Both the position numbers and the translations under genes were made by a program. From a virus, in IMG/VR virus record IMGVR_UViG_3300034117_000335, positions 1 through 20,306 of that record: a stretch of DNA of 20,306 nucleotides; one strand, given 5' to 3'. The notes beneath the pieces are model-generated. The model had not been told where the DNA came from and did not search any database. It was given only the letters and a program-made list of their open reading frames with translations. This document shows, piece after piece, positions 13,308 through 20,306 of the stretch; within the stretch, counting starts at the first letter, position 1, and each line of letters begins with the position of its first letter.

Positions 13308-14681
13308 TTATTTTTCTGATACTATCTCAAATTTTATTGTTTCGTTATAGAATATCTCCTCAGTATGGGTCTTTCCTTTTATTTCAATCATATATTCTCT
13401 CGGTATCATAAATGAGGTATCAAATACAAATGAATTTTCATTTGTAACGTCAAGTTGTGTCCAATCGTAAATGACAACATCAGTTCTTCCTTCTTTAATG
13501 AAAATTCTATAGAACACTTCATCAAATAATACTGATTTTGGTTCGTTTATTGACCTAAATGTGACAACCACTTTTCTTTTTTCACCTCTTAATATTTTCT
13601 CATTTTGTTTTAAACCAAAAAATTGAATGGCGTATCTTTGTAATTCTGTTTGATTTTCACCAATTGTGAATCCCGCGGTATATGGTTTCGGTATGAATTT
13701 TTGTTTAACATCACTTATTGATACTCCATTAAGGGATAACCCTTTCCATTTATCAATATAGAACCTTTTTCCGTCACATAAGACACCTTCTAAACCAAAT
13801 GTAACCTTGTATACTCCCTTTCTTATTTTAGTCGTTTGTAGGTTATTTAATGGTACCACCAAATTGTTATTTGAATCGGTAATATCAACTGTCGGTAATG
13901 AATCTAAATCATAATAATTGGTTCCTTTTGTGACATGTAAGTATAAATTCTGTATTTGTTTTTCAATAAAATTATGTCGATTATCTTCTATTCTATCTTG
14001 AAACACAGATTCAACAAATGGTTCAAAGAACGTTTGTGTGTATTTTGTAAAAAATGCCACAGATTGGTCTATCTCAGGTGTGATATCCTGATATATTACC
14101 TCAAACGCAATTCCTAATCCGTGGTTGGTATCTCCCGATAAGATTATACCATTTATGTAATTAGTGATATCAACGTCTAAATTTTCATTACCATTGTCAA
14201 AATGTGCGATGGTAACAATAGTAGGATTATTACTATAAACACCTTGGGTTGACCATTGATTTAATGTTGTTTTATTAAACCAGTTAGATGGTCTTTCGTC
14301 AAATGTATTGTTACCTGCAGTAAAATCATACTCACTATCTTGGTAATCAAAACCTAAACCCTCATCCCAAAACTCACTTATTTTAAAAACTATTAGATTG
14401 AATGAAGTTGCACGATTTCTACCCGTGGTTCTATTCTGACCTTTTAACCCTTCATCACCAAATATGGTATTGGTCATTTTAAGATGGTGTCTTGTATTTT
14501 GGTCAATAACCAAATCACCATTATTTATTCTACCTTGTAAATCTGCAAGGTCAACTTTAAATATGAATTTAGAAAATCCTGAACCATAGAAAATCTCGGT
14601 AGTTGGGTTTTTAGCCGTGTTTACCTGAGAATTCTTGATTATCGTATTGTTCTTTTCAAAATATGAACGGAAATATGACAT
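13308..14681 (-). CDS. Virion structural protein, likely baseplate or fibre-associated
   Basis: This 457-residue, beta-rich protein has no signal peptide or membrane segment. The central part (about 50-230) carries the layout of a DNRLRE-like, carbohydrate-binding-type beta domain: DLQGRINNGDLVIDQ near 47-61, SFNLIVFKISEFWDEGLGFD near 93-112, WSTQGVYSNNPTIVTIAHF near 143-161, and LDVDITNYINGIIL near 168-181. The C-terminal half (about 235-457) is a series of strand-rich segments resembling Ig-like modules. It lies directly downstream of the gp5-like baseplate gene and has its own late box 11 bases before the ATG. A baseplate wedge component or a fibre/adhesin attachment protein are the best guesses. 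The virion role is well supported by context; the exact identity is not. Confidence 0.8.
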   Translation of the reverse strand: MSYFRSYFEKNNTIIKNSQVNTAKNPTTEIFYGSGFSKFIFKVDLADLQGRINNGDLVIDQNTRHHLKMTNTIFGDEGLKGQNRTTGRNRATSFNLIVFKISEFWDEGLGFDYQDSEYDFTAGNNTFDERPSNWFNKTTLNQWSTQGVYSNNPTIVTIAHFDNGNENLDVDITNYINGIILSGDTNHGLGIAFEVIYQDITPEIDQSVAFFTKYTQTFFEPFVESVFQDRIEDNRHNFIEKQIQNLYLHVTKGTNYYDLDSLPTVDITDSNNNLVVPLNNLQTTKIRKGVYKVTFGLEGVLCDGKRFYIDKWKGLSLNGVSISDVKQKFIPKPYTAGFTIGENQTELQRYAIQFFGLKQNEKILRGEKRKVVVTFRSINEPKSVLFDEVFYRIFIKEGRTDVVIYDWTQLDVTNENSFVFDTSFMIPREYMIEIKGKTHTEEIFYNETIKFEIVSEK

Positions 14682-14692
14682 CTTTTTTTATT

Positions 14693-14700
14693 AATAAATA
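14693..14700 (-). promoter_or_regulatory. Candidate late promoter box TATTTATT (457-residue gene)
   Basis: On the - strand TATTTATT lies 11 bases before the ATG of the 457-residue structural gene, in the 24-base gap after the gp5-like gene. Confidence 0.55.
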
Positions 14701-14705
14701 TCAAA

Positions 14706-16265
14706 TTAGTTGATTCTAATTGAATTATTTAAAATATCCTGTTTCATTGTTTCCATTAACTTCATTAATTTAATATAATTCGGGTCACTTGGTACCGGAG
14801 GCCCAACTAAATTGTGTTGGTGACTGAATATTAAATTGATTATGGACTCAATAAGTGTAATAAGTGTCTCACCCCTAACTGATGAATATGTATGACGTAA
14901 AATATCAGTCATGTAATTGTCCTGACTTAATTCATATTTTTCTAATTTAGAAAAATCTATCCCAATTTGTTTTTCTGGAGGATTGGACTCTGGTGATAAC
15001 AAAAATATTTTATCTGATTTTAAAGATGAAAAAGTTTGTTCAGAGCTCGGGGTATCCCTTAATTTTGTAACAGTTTTAGTTATCGGTCTAGTCGTAGGAG
15101 ACATTTTTGTTTTATCATAAACTAAACCACTTTTAGGCCCAATCCCTTGACCTAATGTCACATTATTAAATATTGTAACTCTATTGTTAATTTCATTTTG
15201 AGTCGTCAATGTAGCATTAACACAAGATAAGGTGGGTCTAAAATAAAATGGATGTAAATCAACACTTGAAAATGGTAGTGCCGGATCTATATGGAAAAGA
15301 CTTGTTTTATTATGTATTTTCTTTAAGGTATGTCTAATTTTTTTATAGATACCATTTACACCGTTAGATAAAATATCCGAAACGGGTACGGTGAATGTTG
15401 GTTCTGTTGTTCCTGTTGTTATTAATTGAGTGTTACCGGTAATGATTGGTGAATTTTCTAATTTTGGATTACTCGTATTATATATGTTGCCGTAAGTTGT
15501 TTGTTTGGCATTATCAAAATCTTTAATAAGATATACGTAAAAACTAATAATTGCGTTACTACCATCAAATTTATCAATACTATATTCTATTATTGATTTT
15601 AAATTTTTAGATTCGGTAATAAGTTCAGTTGTGGTATCTTCATAATATTCTAATTTATTACTATATTTTTTAAGGTGTAGTGTCGCCATTTTATTTGACA
15701 TGTATGGCTTATTAAACGTGTTTTGTGATTGTGCAACCATCGTTTTTGGCACAAACTTACCTCCTCTTAAAGATAGACCATTTTCCGTGAATAAAACGTC
15801 CGAACCATTTTTACCATATACTGCGTAGTCATCATATTTCGCTATTGACGATTTTACAAAACTATCAATAATTTGACCATCGTTTTTATTAACAATTTTT
15901 GGTAGTTCCGAATCGGCTCCTCCGTATGTTGTATTTTTAACTTGTGATGAGTATACTTGTGTATTAAAATCGTGTGTTGTTGTAAATGGTCCAGAAATAT
16001 ATTCTCTATTTACCGTGTCTTTAACTGGATTGTAATTAATGAGTTTAACCGATTGACCAATTAAGGGTATGTAGTTTATATTTGCAGGTAAAAATGGAAT
16101 CGCAATAAATGGATCTTTGTCATCCCACGGCTCATATTTTAAGGCACCCGCAGAGGGACCGGCCCCATCACCAAATGTTTGAATACGTATTCTACCTAAA
16201 CCTAACGGGTCTCTATTATCTGTACATGAACCCAGTTCAATTATTCTAGTGCTCACATCACTCAT
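14706..16265 (-). CDS. Baseplate hub/spike protein with gp5-like OB fold
   Basis: This 519-residue protein probably forms the central baseplate hub or spike. The N-terminal 100 residues follow the gp5/VgrG OB-fold pattern: DNRDPLGLGRIRIQTFGD (16-33), WDDKDPFIAIPFLP (47-60), IPLIGQSVKLINYNP (66-80) and REYISGP (87-93). The middle is strand-rich, Thr/Asn-rich and without a visible lysozyme domain (T4 gp5 has one), so any cell-wall hydrolase must be elsewhere. The C-terminus is helical (TLITLIESIINLIFSHQHNL, 464-483). It begins with an ATGA overlap with the stop of the 66-residue gene upstream, showing tight co-translation, and follows the 640-residue structural gene. The OB-fold call is from pattern; the baseplate role fits the neighbours. 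Confidence 0.82.
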   Translation of the reverse strand: MSDVSTRIIELGSCTDNRDPLGLGRIRIQTFGDGAGPSAGALKYEPWDDKDPFIAIPFLPANINYIPLIGQSVKLINYNPVKDTVNREYISGPFTTTHDFNTQVYSSQVKNTTYGGADSELPKIVNKNDGQIIDSFVKSSIAKYDDYAVYGKNGSDVLFTENGLSLRGGKFVPKTMVAQSQNTFNKPYMSNKMATLHLKKYSNKLEYYEDTTTELITESKNLKSIIEYSIDKFDGSNAIISFYVYLIKDFDNAKQTTYGNIYNTSNPKLENSPIITGNTQLITTGTTEPTFTVPVSDILSNGVNGIYKKIRHTLKKIHNKTSLFHIDPALPFSSVDLHPFYFRPTLSCVNATLTTQNEINNRVTIFNNVTLGQGIGPKSGLVYDKTKMSPTTRPITKTVTKLRDTPSSEQTFSSLKSDKIFLLSPESNPPEKQIGIDFSKLEKYELSQDNYMTDILRHTYSSVRGETLITLIESIINLIFSHQHNLVGPPVPSDPNYIKLMKLMETMKQDILNNSIRIN

Positions 16266-16462
16266 TTCTTAATTCTTTTTTCTATCTCATCGTTTATTTC
16301 ATTGAACAACGCCTCAACACTATCTAAATGTCTTGTTAAATCAATAATTAATGCTTTTGTTTTTTCAAACTCGTCATTCAATTCATTAATTGCAAGAAAT
16401 AAATCTTTATTTGATTTATTTTTAACATCATTAACAACATCAATAATTTTTTCTTTATCCAT
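16262..16462 (-). CDS. Small coiled-coil protein in the baseplate operon
   Basis: This 66-residue protein is almost entirely one predicted coiled coil (heptads of Ile/Leu/Val from about residue 6 to 62), with alternating Lys and Glu/Asp. No family is recognised. It begins one base after the stop of the 640-residue gene and ends in an ATGA overlap with the gp5-like gene. That packing argues it is genuine and made in step with its baseplate neighbours, perhaps as a small assembly chaperone or structural clip. A TATTTATA on the same strand lies 40 bases before its start, inside the upstream gene. Confidence 0.75.
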   Translation of the reverse strand: MDKEKIIDVVNDVKNKSNKDLFLAINELNDEFEKTKALIIDLTRHLDSVEALFNEINDEIEKRIKK

Positions 16463-16463
16463 A

Positions 16464-18386
16464 TTAAAATGTACCTCCCCCTACTGTTAATAATCCTGGT
16501 GGTATAAATACTGAACCGACAAATGGACTTGGGTGTGGGATAATTACCGAAGTATTACTTGCCGCAATAAATCCATTTGTATCTTGTTCTTCTACATGAC
16601 CACTAATGACTGATTTTACTAAATCGATTATTTTATTATCCTCACCAAATATGGGTGAGGTTGAAACACCAGCTTCTTCTAATTTTTCAATTGCACGAAT
16701 GACCGCACCATCTTCACTATAACCAGGTTTTTGTAAGAAAAATGGTAATAAAAAGGTACTAATTCCCGCAGTTACGAATCCACCACCAAAACCTGACAAA
16801 GCTAAATCAATTGCTTTATTTATTAAACCATATAAGTCTTTACAGGTATCAAAACCATTTTCAAGTATTTTTGTTAATATTGCAATTAATGACAATAAAA
16901 TTAATCGATATCTTCTACCTTTCTTTTTTAATATTGATGCGGCTATGTCGGTCAAAAATACTAATAAATCTTTTTTAACTCTTCTCCAAAACTCATTTAT
17001 AAATTTCCACAATAATTTTGTAATAATTTCATTAAATAATTTATATAAAATTTTCATCATTTGTTTGGCGGTTTTTATGACCCCACCAACACCAACAACT
17101 AAAACTTTATAAACTATTATAAATGGTAAGAAATATTTTGGACTTAATAACGAACCAATAAGTGCTCTTGGTAAACTAAGTATAAAAGTATTTAAAATGG
17201 ATAAATGAAAATTATCGGGAGGTATCGAACCTTCGGATTGGTTATGCGCATCGGACGCCGCATTAAATAAGGCATCATTTACTGAATCATTTAAATTACC
17301 ATCATCATAAACAAAATCTTCAAAATGTGTTGGATTTATGGGTATTTTAAAATTATTACAATCTCTAAACTTTAATACCTTATCTAACCTATCTTTTTCA
17401 TCGTCCAAGTCAACTCCCTCAACGTCGTCAAAATCAAAATAAGATTGGACATCTTCGTCATTCTCATTAAATTCTGTGGTTGCGTTAGGAATTTTACCAT
17501 TTTTAGGATTTCCGCACATCGCACATAGTTTGGCCAATAATCTATTTAAATCGTTAAAACCTTTATCAAATAAAGGAGGTTCACTACCATCTCCATGTAA
17601 TGTCATATATATTGCGGTTTTAGTGACACCACTAAAATCTACTTGTTCAATACTTGAATAATAATCAGTAAAAAATGTTTTTATATTTTTACCTTGTAAA
17701 CCACTTACATTATATCTTTGATTTGATTCGTCCCATGACAATGAGAATAAAGAATTTCCATTTGTTGCCCTATATAACTCAGGGGTGTTAGGTGCACCGA
17801 ATAGACTATGTAATTTTCTATTCATTTTAATTAATCCATTATCTGGTGATTCCTTCTCGTAAACAATTTTACCAACATTTGATGTTGGGTCAACAGTTAA
17901 TACATTCATGAAATCAAATTCTTGTGGTTTTAATGTTGCACTATCAGTTGAACCAAATGTTTGATTTGCACCACATATACCATCACCAGCAAATAATATT
18001 TTTTGAACGGATTCTAAAATGATTTGTTGTGATGACCTTAAAGTTTCAATGGCCGATTCATTTGTAAGTTGTCTTAATCTTTGTTTTGAAAATAACTTAT
18101 CCGAAGATTCGACCTTTATGTTTTTGGCGCTTACAAATTTTTCTACAGTTTCCAATAAATCAGAAAAAACATCACTAGCACGATTTATCCCACCTTCTAA
18201 CTTTTTTAGTTTTTTGGCGGAAAAATCTGATAGAGTTTTTGATAAATCATCTGCACCTTTTAGTGCTTTGTTCTCATAACCATCAATAAATTTGTTGGAC
18301 TTTTCTTTGGCGTTATCTTTTGCTCTTTTAATAGCATCGATTTTTTGCCTAATCTTTTTTCTCGTTTCTTTTATTTTATTGGACAT
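16464..18386 (-). CDS. Large structural protein with hydrophobic C-terminal half
   Basis: This 640-residue protein is of unrecognised family. Residues 1-130 are charged helix and coiled coil. A globular middle (about 130-390) includes CAMCGNP (Cys288, Cys291) and an acidic loop (306-336). From about 395 the protein is strikingly hydrophobic: segments near 395-437, 473-487, 493-508 and 532-550 look like membrane helices, separated by Lys/Arg-rich turns. The C-terminal 30 residues are Pro/Gly/Val-rich. It lies between a small coiled-coil gene (overlap of one base) and the 66-residue gene, upstream of the gp5-like gene. A tail or baseplate component that inserts into the host membrane at injection would fit, as would a tape-measure-like role, though it is short for one. 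Both are inferences. Confidence 0.82.
   Translation of the reverse strand: MSNKIKETRKKIRQKIDAIKRAKDNAKEKSNKFIDGYENKALKGADDLSKTLSDFSAKKLKKLEGGINRASDVFSDLLETVEKFVSAKNIKVESSDKLFSKQRLRQLTNESAIETLRSSQQIILESVQKILFAGDGICGANQTFGSTDSATLKPQEFDFMNVLTVDPTSNVGKIVYEKESPDNGLIKMNRKLHSLFGAPNTPELYRATNGNSLFSLSWDESNQRYNVSGLQGKNIKTFFTDYYSSIEQVDFSGVTKTAIYMTLHGDGSEPPLFDKGFNDLNRLLAKLCAMCGNPKNGKIPNATTEFNENDEDVQSYFDFDDVEGVDLDDEKDRLDKVLKFRDCNNFKIPINPTHFEDFVYDDGNLNDSVNDALFNAASDAHNQSEGSIPPDNFHLSILNTFILSLPRALIGSLLSPKYFLPFIIVYKVLVVGVGGVIKTAKQMMKILYKLFNEIITKLLWKFINEFWRRVKKDLLVFLTDIAASILKKKGRRYRLILLSLIAILTKILENGFDTCKDLYGLINKAIDLALSGFGGGFVTAGISTFLLPFFLQKPGYSEDGAVIRAIEKLEEAGVSTSPIFGEDNKIIDLVKSVISGHVEEQDTNGFIAASNTSVIIPHPSPFVGSVFIPPGLLTVGGGTF
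16503..16510 (-). promoter_or_regulatory. Possible internal late box TATTTATA
   Basis: On the - strand an exact TATTTATA occurs inside the 3' end of the 640-residue gene, 40 bases before the 66-residue gene. It could boost expression of the two genes that follow. It is in codons for Val-Phe-Ile, so chance is also possible. Confidence 0.35.
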
Positions 18387-18766
18387 TATAATGTGTAGTT
18401 TGATTTACTTTTATTATCAGAACCACTCTCCATTAATTTATCCAATATTTCTCTATCTTCATCGGATAAGGTTAACTTACCCATAGGTCCACCAGCCTTA
18501 CCTGCAGATTGTGTTTGTTTTAATAAAACACCTTGTAGTTTAACTAAGGAGATTTTTTTCTCGGTGCAATCGTTTAGGATTTTTTGTTGTTCTTTAATAA
18601 CAGGACCGATTACACTCATATCCTCAGCATCTTTCATAAATGTTAACATTTTCTTTGTTATCATTGATGCTGTATTCTTTTGTTCCACAATGTCATTGTA
18701 GATTTCCTGCATTAAAGCTAATGCAGAATCAACCTCTAAGGAGATTAAATTTCTTTGTGTTCTCAT
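18386..18766 (-). CDS. Small helical protein heading the baseplate operon
   Basis: This 126-residue protein is of unrecognised family. It is helical throughout, with coiled-coil tendency at about 10-90, a flexible Gln/Ser/Gly segment (about 85-96), and a short C-terminal helix (LSDEDREILDKLMES). There is no signal peptide, membrane segment or active-site motif. Its stop overlaps the start of the 640-residue gene by one base, so the pair are translated together. A late box ends three bases before its ATG, making this the first gene of the late baseplate unit. A tail or baseplate assembly factor is likely from its position only. Confidence 0.8.
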   Translation of the reverse strand: MRTQRNLISLEVDSALALMQEIYNDIVEQKNTASMITKKMLTFMKDAEDMSVIGPVIKEQQKILNDCTEKKISLVKLQGVLLKQTQSAGKAGGPMGKLTLSDEDREILDKLMESGSDNKSKSNYTL

Positions 18767-18769
18767 ACC

Positions 18770-18777
18770 AATAAATA
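18770..18777 (-). promoter_or_regulatory. Candidate late promoter box TATTTATT (baseplate operon)
   Basis: On the - strand TATTTATT ends three bases before the ATG of the 126-residue gene, in the 14-base gap after the sigma factor gene. It separates late baseplate genes from the regulatory pair upstream. Confidence 0.65.
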
Positions 18778-18780
18778 GGT

Positions 18781-19479
18781 TTATTCTAAAAACCCACCTA
18801 AAATTCCATCATACAACTTTTTAAATCTTTTGAGGGATATTCTAATTTCTTTGGTTGACAATGAAGTCATCTCTCTTAAAGAGAGTAAGATAAGGTTTTT
18901 ATTAAATTTGTTACCATCCCCAACTTGGAATATCTTATCAAAATTGTTAAAAATCTCAAGTAAAGCGTACCCTAATTTTTGTTCATTTTCGGTTAAATCC
19001 TCATTTTCAACAAAAAGTTCTAACTCTATACTCATTTTTATAATGATATCCCTGTAGTCCACAACGTATTCATCTATTACATATGATAGGTCCGATCTAC
19101 CCTCAATGTCTGATGATATATCATCATAGGATACTTGTCTATTTTGTTCCTTTGTATCCTTCTGTATTGCTCCCATAAGGTAGTTCTTACAGATGGTCCC
19201 AAAATATGAATAGGCTTTGTGGTTTTTTGTGTGGTCAAATTTATTAATCTTAGTAATTAAAAAGGACATAGTATCTGTATGAATTTCTTCAAATTCTAAG
19301 TCTTTTCTGTATAGTTTATAACGTCGAATAATTGATTCGACCATTATAATTAGGGGTTCACGTAAATATTCATTGAATATCTTATTTCTTTCTGCTTCGT
19401 CTGTACTTTCTAAGTAACTAACTACCGCCTTCTCTTGATCCTCCCCAAAATAAATTTTTTGGGTTCTTGGTCTTGGCAT
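18781..19479 (-). CDS. 55: Late-gene sigma factor (T4 gp55-like)
   Basis: This RNA polymerase sigma factor is expected to direct host core polymerase to late promoters. The 232 residues compare with 185 in T4 gp55. Residues about 28-107 match sigma region 2: a helix through IFNEYLREPLIIMVESIIRR, the core-binding-like segment FEEIHTDTMSFLITKINKFD (63-82), and the melting and -10 recognition segment HKAYSYFGTICKNYLMGAIQ (87-106). A short acidic linker follows, then a C-terminal helical part (LILLSLREMTSLSTKEIRIS) that could be a reduced region 4. The hydrophobic-acidic end GILGGFLE may contact the sliding clamp, as the gp55 tail does; that is inference. It shares a one-base overlap with the glycosyltransferase gene upstream and has no late box of its own, as expected for a factor made before late genes. 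Confidence 0.9.
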   Translation of the reverse strand: MPRPRTQKIYFGEDQEKAVVSYLESTDEAERNKIFNEYLREPLIIMVESIIRRYKLYRKDLEFEEIHTDTMSFLITKINKFDHTKNHKAYSYFGTICKNYLMGAIQKDTKEQNRQVSYDDISSDIEGRSDLSYVIDEYVVDYRDIIIKMSIELELFVENEDLTENEQKLGYALLEIFNNFDKIFQVGDGNKFNKNLILLSLREMTSLSTKEIRISLKRFKKLYDGILGGFLE

Positions 19480-20258
19480 TAAGCTTCGGTATAATTTACA
19501 TCTCGTTTATTTTTAAAGAAAAATTCTTTTTTTGCTGAATCTAACCAAAACTTAACTTCTTTTTCGGATAATAAACTATTCTCGTCATTTTTGTATAACC
19601 AGAATAATGAATCCTCTCTAAGATTAACGTGTTGGTAACCAACTCTCGGTACTGTCATTACTCTTACTCCATTGTGAGTTAATCTTAGTAAAAATTCGTA
19701 TCCAAAAGTCAATTTGATATTTTCTTTTAATGAACCATTATCTTTAATTTTTTGTGTACGATAAAGTCCACCACTAATTTGGTAGTTTTGATATTCTAAT
19801 AGTACCTCATTGTCAATGAATCCTTGCATGTCGGTAAATCCGTAAGCCCAAGCAGATTCGTTGGTAAAGCTAACAAAGGTTCCCTCTGAGTTGATGTCTT
19901 TTACAATTGGTAAGAATACATCAACATCACTATAAATTTTTCTATAGTCGTTAATCGATTTTAACCAAATTGATTTAAATTGGTCATCAACCTCTAAAAT
20001 AGTGAACCATTCCGTATCACATTTTTCGATACCTAAATTCACTTGAGAGCAAAAGTCTGTTTCACCTTTATTAACCACAAAATTAATTTCTAATTTATCG
20101 GATAAGTTAGTTAACTCCTTTTTTACTTCTGAAGGACATACCAAAGATACTTTAACATCGTTGTGAAAATCTTCAACAGATTCTAAAGCTTTATTTAACA
20201 TTTCCTTATAATCTTCATTAATTTTGTGAATAGGTATTAATACTGTTATATTTTTCAT
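19479..20258 (-). CDS. Family 2-like glycosyltransferase
   Basis: This 259-residue GT-A fold glycosyltransferase transfers a sugar from a nucleotide-sugar donor; the acceptor is unknown (host surface glycan, phage protein or modified DNA base). The N-terminus ITVLIPIHKINEDYKEMLNK (4-23) is the typical first strand and loop. The metal-binding DxD-type motif is EVDDQ with Asp91-Asp92. The C-terminal region has FGYEFLLRLTHNGVRVMTVP and a YQH motif typical of the acceptor side. No membrane segment is present, so it is cytoplasmic. Its stop overlaps the sigma factor start by one base, so the pair are co-translated; an unknown gene ends six bases upstream. The glycosyltransferase call is good; family 2 is likely. 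Confidence 0.88.
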   Translation of the reverse strand: MKNITVLIPIHKINEDYKEMLNKALESVEDFHNDVKVSLVCPSEVKKELTNLSDKLEINFVVNKGETDFCSQVNLGIEKCDTEWFTILEVDDQFKSIWLKSINDYRKIYSDVDVFLPIVKDINSEGTFVSFTNESAWAYGFTDMQGFIDNEVLLEYQNYQISGGLYRTQKIKDNGSLKENIKLTFGYEFLLRLTHNGVRVMTVPRVGYQHVNLREDSLFWLYKNDENSLLSEKEVKFWLDSAKKEFFFKNKRDVNYTEA

Positions 20259-20263
20259 ATTGA

Positions 20264-20306
20264 TTATTCTTGTTCTTGTTTTAATTTTTCTAATGCATTC
20301 TCGATA
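20264..20306 (-). CDS. 3' end of an unknown gene (partial)
   Basis: On the - strand an open frame runs in from the window edge and stops at 20264-20266, encoding IENALEKLKQEQE at its end. It lies five bases upstream of the glycosyltransferase ATG, spacing typical of this operon. The charged helical tail gives no clue to function. Only 13 codons are visible, so this is an inference from frame and spacing. Confidence 0.6.
   Translation of the reverse strand, partial: IENALEKLKQEQE

Overview
The window is part of the late (virion) gene region of a large tailed phage of the T4-like myovirus type. Recognisable T4 equivalents appear in T4 order on the + strand: large terminase (gp17), portal (gp20), prohead protease (gp21), acidic scaffold (gp22) and major capsid protein (gp23). 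On the - strand there is a gp55-like late sigma factor and a gp5-like baseplate OB-fold protein. The host is almost certainly a member of the Bacteroidetes, probably a flavobacterium. The evidence is that the DNA is AT-rich, no start codon has a clear Shine-Dalgarno sequence, two promoters match the Bacteroidetes pattern TTG-N(18-20)-TAnnTTTG, and an encoded ribosomal protein bS21 resembles the Bacteroidetes form.

Layout. 1-561: unknown gene closed by a terminator. 604-4984: terminase, portal and an unknown possible core protein. 4977-5168: a lone - strand gene for ribosomal protein bS21, with its own host-type promoter. It converges on the preceding gene and shares a bidirectional terminator with it. 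5271-9445: unknown gene, protease, scaffold and capsid, ended by a very strong terminator. 9541-10446: candidate internal virion protein with a membrane segment. 10540-11296: two-gene operon (SAP-like protein, dCMP deaminase) from a host-type promoter. 20306-11290: a long - strand block of end of an unknown gene, glycosyltransferase, sigma factor, then baseplate or structural genes, then three genes for candidate capsid-packaged proteins, one of them a flavodoxin-like reductase. No gap between genes exceeds about 105 bases. I saw no tRNA, CRISPR array, insertion sequence or attachment site.

How the parts fit. A TATTTATA/TATTTATT box on the coding strand lies just upstream of most late transcription units on both strands. 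It is the likely late promoter read by the encoded sigma factor, and in five cases it ends only 2-3 bases before the ATG, which suggests leaderless late mRNAs. The encoded protease probably cuts at (I/L)-x-E followed by A: such sites occur at sensible positions in capsid, scaffold, the putative core protein and several small proteins. Several of those proteins also share a short amphipathic N-terminal segment that looks like a capsid-targeting leader. The most striking item is the phage bS21: in Bacteroidetes ribosomes bS21 helps hide the anti-Shine-Dalgarno tail of 16S rRNA, so a phage copy could retune host translation initiation.
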